From assembly GCA_004553095.1 (NCBI GenBank), contig SFMJ01000055.1, positions 1 through 9,733 on the forward strand: a stretch of 9,733 bases of DNA. Direction: 5' to 3'. Below, in pieces: positions 7,513-9,733 of the stretch (position 1 is its first letter; every line of letters starts with the position of its first letter). This DNA comes from Bacteroidales bacterium. Its GTDB lineage: Bacteria; Bacteroidota; Bacteroidia; Bacteroidales; Muribaculaceae. Made by a program: the position numbers and the translations under genes. The notes below the pieces were generated by a model. The model had not been told where the DNA came from and ran no database searches. It saw only the letters and a program-made list of their open reading frames with translations.

Positions 7513-9300
7513 ATGAAAAGAATAAGAAACTTCTGCATTATAGCGCACATCGACCATGGCAAATCGACCTTAGCCGACCGTCTGTTGGAGCGTACACACA
7601 CCGTAGAGGCTAAAGATATGGCCGACCAAGTGCTCGACGACATGGATTTGGAGCGAGAGCGAGGCATCACGATCAAGAGTCATGCCATCCAGATGGAATA
7701 TGTCCTTGACGGCGAGAGCTACACTCTGAATCTTATTGACACTCCGGGACACGTCGACTTCTCCTACGAAGTGTCGCGATCGATAGCGGCATGCGAAGGG
7801 GCATTGCTGATCGTCGACGCCTCACAGGGGATCCAGGCACAGACCATCTCCAACCTCTATATGGCGATAGACAATGACTTGGAGATCATCCCGGTGATCA
7901 ACAAGTGTGACTTGGACAGTGCGAAGCCCGACGAAGTAGAAGACCAGATCGTCGACCTCTTGGGATGCGACCGCGAAGAGATAATCCGGGCGTCGGGCAA
8001 GACCGGCATGGGAGTCGACGACATCTTGCGCGCCATCGTGGAGCGCGTGCCGGCGCCTCAGGGCGACCCCGAAGCGCCATTGCAGGCCCTGATCTTCGAC
8101 TCTGTGTTCAATCCCTTCAGAGGGATCATCGCCTACTACAAGATAGTGAATGGCACTATAGGCAAAGATGACTTTGTGAAATTCGTGTCGACCGGCAAGG
8201 AATATCACGCCGACGAAGTTGGAGTATTGAAGCTCAATCTCTCCCCTCGCGCCACCCTCTCGGCGGGCAACGTGGGATATATCATTTCGGGCATCAAGAC
8301 CTCGAAAGAGGTGAAAGTGGGCGATACGATCACCCATGTCAACAAGCCCTGCGACAAGGCCATCGAGGGATTCCAGGAGGTAAAACCGATGGTATTCGCC
8401 GGCGTCTATCCCATCGAGACCGAAGACTTCGAGAATCTGCGAGCATCGTTGGAGAAATTGCAGCTCAACGATGCCTCCCTCACCTTCCAGCCGGAATCAT
8501 CGGCGGCCTTGGGCTTCGGGTTCCGTTGCGGATTCTTGGGCTTGCTCCACATGGAGATAGTGCAAGAGCGACTCGGCAGAGAATTTGGCATGGATGTGAT
8601 CACCACCGTGCCCAACGTATCATATATTGTGACCGACAAGAAGGGTAATCACATCGAAGTGCACAATCCCTCCGGACTTCCGGAAGCCACCGCCATCGAC
8701 TATATCGAAGAGCCCTACATCCGCGCCACGATCATAACTCAAGCCGACTACATAGGGCCGATCATGACCCTCTGCCTCGGCAAGCGCGGAGAGTTGGTGA
8801 AGCAGGAATATATCTCGGGCAATCGTATGGAGCTGACCTTCGACATCCCCTTGGGAGAGATCGTGATTGACTTCTATGACAAGCTGAAGAGCATCTCCAA
8901 AGGGTATGCCAGTTTCGACTATCATATCAAAGACTTCCGCCAATCGAAATTGGTGAAACTCGACATTCTGCTGAATGGCGAGAGTGTCGATGCGCTGTCG
9001 ACGCTGACTCATGAGAGCAACTCGGTGAGATTCGGTCGCAGGATGTGTGAGAAGTTGAAAGAGCTGATACCTCGTCAGCAATTTGACATAGCGATTCAGG
9101 CGGCGATAGGTGCCAAGATTATAGCACGCGAGACGATCAAAGCGGTGCGCAAGGATGTGACCGCCAAGTGTTATGGAGGAGACATCTCTCGAAAGCGCAA
9201 ACTATTGGAAAAGCAGAAAGCAGGTAAAAAACGAATGAAACAGATAGGCTCTGTCGAGGTGCCGCAGAAGGCATTCTTGGCAGTGCTCAAATTAGATTAA
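7513..9300 (+). CDS. lepA: Elongation factor 4 (LepA), ribosome-associated GTPase
   Basis: LepA/EF4 is a translational GTPase that acts on the 70S ribosome and is linked to back-translocation and to initiation or assembly of the 30S subunit. All G motifs are visible: G1 AHIDHGKST at 11-19, G2 RGIT at 50-53, G3 DTPGH at 76-80 with the catalytic His80, G4 NKCD at 130-133, and G5 SGK at 161-163. The middle contains the EF-G-like domains (for example RCGFLGLLHMEIVQERL). The end is the LepA-specific C-terminal domain, from about 485, with SVRFGRRMCEKLKELIPRQQ and a basic GGDISRKRKLLEKQKAGKKR tail. Length is 595 residues against 599 in E. coli, so it is complete. The start is fixed by MKRIRNFCIIAHIDHG, which aligns with the family N-terminus. 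It is 9 bases after the phosphatase gene and 10 bases before the peroxiredoxin gene, so cotranscription is likely. Confidence 0.98.
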   Translation: MKRIRNFCIIAHIDHGKSTLADRLLERTHTVEAKDMADQVLDDMDLERERGITIKSHAIQMEYVLDGESYTLNLIDTPGHVDFSYEVSRSIAACEGALLIVDASQGIQAQTISNLYMAIDNDLEIIPVINKCDLDSAKPDEVEDQIVDLLGCDREEIIRASGKTGMGVDDILRAIVERVPAPQGDPEAPLQALIFDSVFNPFRGIIAYYKIVNGTIGKDDFVKFVSTGKEYHADEVGVLKLNLSPRATLSAGNVGYIISGIKTSKEVKVGDTITHVNKPCDKAIEGFQEVKPMVFAGVYPIETEDFENLRASLEKLQLNDASLTFQPESSAALGFGFRCGFLGLLHMEIVQERLGREFGMDVITTVPNVSYIVTDKKGNHIEVHNPSGLPEATAIDYIEEPYIRATIITQADYIGPIMTLCLGKRGELVKQEYISGNRMELTFDIPLGEIVIDFYDKLKSISKGYASFDYHIKDFRQSKLVKLDILLNGESVDALSTLTHESNSVRFGRRMCEKLKELIPRQQFDIAIQAAIGAKIIARETIKAVRKDVTAKCYGGDISRKRKLLEKQKAGKKRMKQIGSVEVPQKAFLAVLKLD

Positions 9301-9310
9301 GGTAAATAAT

Positions 9311-9733
9311 ATGGAAAATCAAGTTAATAAGACAAAAGCACCGGGCGAGAGATTTCCCGATCTGTTGGGCAAGGATGCCACAGGCAGAGAGGTAAAACTC
9401 AGCGACTATCCCGGCAAGCACTTTATCATCTACTTCTATCCCAAGGACAACACCTCGGGATGCACCTTAGAGGCGAAGAGTCTTCGCGATCATTATGGCG
9501 AGCTTTTGGAGCGTGGCTATCAAGTGATCGGAGTGAGCAAAGACAGCGAATCGAGTCATCAGAAATTTGCATGCAAATATGAGTTGCCCTTTCCGCTGAT
9601 TGCCGACACCGAGTTGATGCTCTGCATGGAGGCGGGAGTCTGGCAAAAGAAGAAGATGGCAGGCAGAGAATATATGGGAATAGTGCGCACTACGTTCATC
9701 ACCGACAGTGAGGGTGTAGTGACACATCGCATC
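9311..9733 (+). CDS. bcp: PrxQ/Bcp-type thiol peroxidase (3' end missing)
   Basis: The 141 visible residues of about 150 form a peroxiredoxin that reduces hydrogen peroxide and organic hydroperoxides in the cytoplasm using thioredoxin. The frame is open to the right edge. The active site is P44-KDN-T48-SG-C51, the Px3Tx2C motif, with Cys51 as the peroxidatic cysteine; the conserved Arg is Arg126 in GIVRTTF. In E. coli Bcp the resolving Cys lies five residues later, but here that position is Lys56. A Cys at 88, in the FACKYELPFPLIAD segment, is 37 residues from Cys51, close to the spacing in the PrxQ type whose resolving Cys lies in helix 3. It is therefore probably that type, not a one-Cys enzyme. 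The ATG is 10 bases after the lepA stop codon and no terminator lies between. Confidence 0.93.
   Translation, partial: MENQVNKTKAPGERFPDLLGKDATGREVKLSDYPGKHFIIYFYPKDNTSGCTLEAKSLRDHYGELLERGYQVIGVSKDSESSHQKFACKYELPFPLIADTELMLCMEAGVWQKKKMAGREYMGIVRTTFITDSEGVVTHRI

Noticed and set aside
7822..8337. A 171-codon minus-strand ORF inside lepA
   Set aside because: It is antisense to the conserved GTPase region of lepA and has no independent support.

Overview
The window looks like a chromosomal segment of a member of the Bacteroidales (Bacteroidetes). Three things point there. The Etf and LepA proteins are of the type seen in anaerobic gut bacteria. Start codons lack Shine-Dalgarno sequences. TAnnTTTG boxes, the -7 element of the Bacteroides housekeeping sigma factor, lie upstream of gene starts. 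I would not name a genus. It appears to be core chromosome: I see no transposase, integrase, tRNA, rRNA, CRISPR array or phage gene.

Layout. (1) 1-1239, plus strand: the 3' part of a gene for a zinc metallopeptidase-like protein, cut by the left edge. (2) 1240-1599: a gene-free region between convergent genes. It holds a perfect GC-rich hairpin, a minus-strand terminator-like hairpin, a minisatellite of five complete units plus a partial one (28-30 bp each), and a bidirectional terminator. (3) 5212-1600, minus strand: a three-gene operon in transcription order etfB, etfA, acyl-CoA dehydrogenase. The genes are joined by a 2-base gap and then a TAATG stop/start overlap. (4) 5213-5393: a divergent promoter region. 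(5) 5394-9733, plus strand: a close-packed run of an exported PD40 repeat protein, a PHP-domain phosphatase of the histidinol-phosphatase family, the elongation factor lepA, and a PrxQ/Bcp-type peroxiredoxin cut by the right edge.

How the genes work together. The minus-strand operon is one functional module. The dehydrogenase removes two hydrogens from an acyl-CoA (or runs in reverse) and exchanges the electrons with the EtfAB flavoprotein. The EtfB loop motif resembles that of electron-bifurcating Etfs from anaerobes, so the system may couple acyl-CoA redox chemistry to NADH and ferredoxin. The plus-strand run has no obvious shared pathway: envelope protein, amino-acid biosynthesis or phosphoesterase, translation and peroxide defence. 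It looks like a housekeeping cluster held together by short spacing (43, 9 and 10 bases).

I found no convincing undescribed multi-gene system. The most unusual element is the minisatellite at 1334-1490. Read on the minus strand, each complete unit is a small hairpin followed directly by a run of 6-8 T, so the array looks like tandem weak terminators behind the etf operon.
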